A DNA stretch of 5,286 nucleotides. Source: Gemmatimonadota bacterium (GTDB taxonomy: Bacteria; Gemmatimonadota; Gemmatimonadetes; Longimicrobiales; Longimicrobiaceae). The notes beneath the pieces were generated by a model. The model searched no databases. It was given only the letters and a program-made list of their open reading frames with translations, and had not been told where the DNA came from. A program made the position numbers and the translations under genes. Positions 4,473-5,286 of the stretch are shown piece by piece (within the stretch, counting starts at the first letter, position 1; every line of letters starts with the position of its first letter). The stretch is taken from the NCBI GenBank assembly GCA_019348475.1, contig JAHWJJ010000347.1, positions 1 to 5,286 of the forward strand. The letters run 5' to 3'.

Positions 4473-5286
4473 ATGGAACGGTACTTCGACGAGAACCACC
4501 TGATGATCCGCGACATGGTGCGCGACTTCGCCCGCAACGAGATCGCGCCCGTGGCGGGGGAGCTGGACCAGACGTCGGAGTTTCCCTGGGAGAACGTGAA
4601 GAAGATGGGCGAGCTGGGGCTGCTGGGCGTGCCCTGGAGCGAGGAATTGGGCGGGGCGGGGATGGACGGCATCAGCTACATGATCGTCATCAACGAACTC
4701 GCGAAGGTGGACGCCAGCCACGCCATCACCGTCAGCGCGCACACCACCCTGGGCACGTCGCCGATCGTCAACTTCGGCACCGACGAGCAGAAGGAGCGCT
4801 TCGTCCCCGTCCTCGCCAGCGGCACGGTGCTGGGCGGCTTCGGGCTGACCGAGCCGGGCGCGGGGAGCGACGCCGGGGGCACGGCGACCACGGCGGTAAA
4901 GACGGACGGCGGGTGGATCCTGAACGGCAGCAAGATCTTCATCACCCACGCGGGGGTGGGCGAGGTGTTCGTGGCCACGGCCGTCACCGACCGTGACCGC
5001 GGCACCAAGGGGATCACCTCGTTCATCGTCGCCAAGCCGACGACCGACTTGGAGACGGCGCGGGAGCTGGGGGTGGGGCACAGCGACGACCTGCCGTTCA
5101 CCGAGGGGGTGCGCGCGGGAAAGAAGGAGGACAAGATGGGGTGGCGGGCGTCGGACACGCGCGAGCTGGTGTTCGAGAACGCGTTCGTCCCCGACGCGCA
5201 GGTGCTGGGCGAGGTGGGGATGGGCTTCGTGAACTTCATGAAGACGCTGGACGCCGGCCGCATCGGCATCGGCGCGCTTTCGCTCG
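4473..5286 (+). CDS. Acyl-CoA dehydrogenase, N-terminal 271 residues (cut by window edge)
   Basis: The protein is an FAD-dependent acyl-CoA dehydrogenase, which introduces the alpha-beta double bond into acyl-CoA thioesters and passes electrons to electron-transfer flavoprotein. Visible parts are the N-terminal helical domain (ENHLMIRDMVRDFARNEIAP, residues 7-26, then KKMGELGLLGVPWSEELGGAGMD), the family signature GLTEPGAGSDAGG (124-136) that contacts flavin and substrate, the beta domain (LNGSKIFITHAG, 150-161), RASDTREL (225-232), and the start of the C-terminal helical domain (LDAGRIGIGALSL, 259-271). The set resembles short-chain (butyryl-CoA-type) members most. The catalytic glutamate expected near residue 370-390 is beyond the window, so substrate class is unsettled. 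Between FIVAK (184-188) and GKKEDK (216-221) there are 27 residues where typical members have about seven. The ATG at 4473 fits the family N-terminus, but no Shine-Dalgarno is evident. The frame has no stop before the edge. Confidence 0.95.
   Translation, partial: MERYFDENHLMIRDMVRDFARNEIAPVAGELDQTSEFPWENVKKMGELGLLGVPWSEELGGAGMDGISYMIVINELAKVDASHAITVSAHTTLGTSPIVNFGTDEQKERFVPVLASGTVLGGFGLTEPGAGSDAGGTATTAVKTDGGWILNGSKIFITHAGVGEVFVATAVTDRDRGTKGITSFIVAKPTTDLETARELGVGHSDDLPFTEGVRAGKKEDKMGWRASDTRELVFENAFVPDAQVLGEVGMGFVNFMKTLDAGRIGIGALSL

Noticed and set aside
4293..5269. Long minus-strand frames opposite the acyl-CoA dehydrogenase
   Set aside because: They are antisense shadows of a well-conserved plus-strand gene, with no recognisable motifs.

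Overview
The window is very GC-rich DNA with strong G/C preference at third codon positions. It holds two complete protein genes, two genes cut by the window edges, and roomy intergenic spacers. The best guess for the source is a soil-type bacterium of the Gemmatimonadota (Longimicrobium-like). This rests on base composition, on the style of the acyl-CoA dehydrogenase and RecQ proteins, and on CGCGGAG-type intergenic repeats. It is an inference from the sequence alone; a high-GC member of another phylum is not excluded.

Layout. (1) 1-108, minus strand: the first 36 codons of a probable lipoprotein or secreted protein, leaving the window at its left edge and preceded by a good Shine-Dalgarno sequence. 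(2) 109-316: a divergent intergenic region with a 7-bp inverted repeat and a plausible sigma-70-type promoter whose -10 is GATAAT. (3) 317-1243, plus: a secreted zinc-dependent S1/P1-family nuclease with all nine expected metal ligands, including the Trp that becomes residue 1 after signal-peptide cleavage. (4) 1244-1832: a 589-bp spacer without a convincing gene. It has a 9-bp inverted repeat after the nuclease stop, a pyrimidine-rich repeat-like tract, and two copies of a TTGTACC motif, the second 41 bp before recQ. (5) 1833-4190, plus: a 785-residue RecQ-family DNA helicase with unusual architecture. A winged-helix-like insertion of roughly 170 residues sits between the helicase core and the zinc module, no RQC winged helix follows the zinc module, and two HRDC domains close the protein. 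(6) 4191-4472: a spacer with a purine-rich repeat, an 11-bp perfect hairpin and an 8-bp tandem repeat. (7) 4473-5286, plus: the N-terminal 271 codons of an acyl-CoA dehydrogenase, running off the right edge, with an extra loop of about 20 residues.

The genes look like separate transcription units rather than one operon. Spacing is wide (282-589 bp) between the plus-strand genes, and the functions are unrelated: extracytoplasmic nucleic-acid degradation, DNA repair, and fatty-acid or branched-chain oxidation. I see no mobile element, CRISPR array, tRNA or rRNA. I do not see a clearly new multi-gene system. The most distinctive item is the RecQ domain order, followed by the acyl-CoA dehydrogenase loop and the repeat-like tracts flanking recQ.
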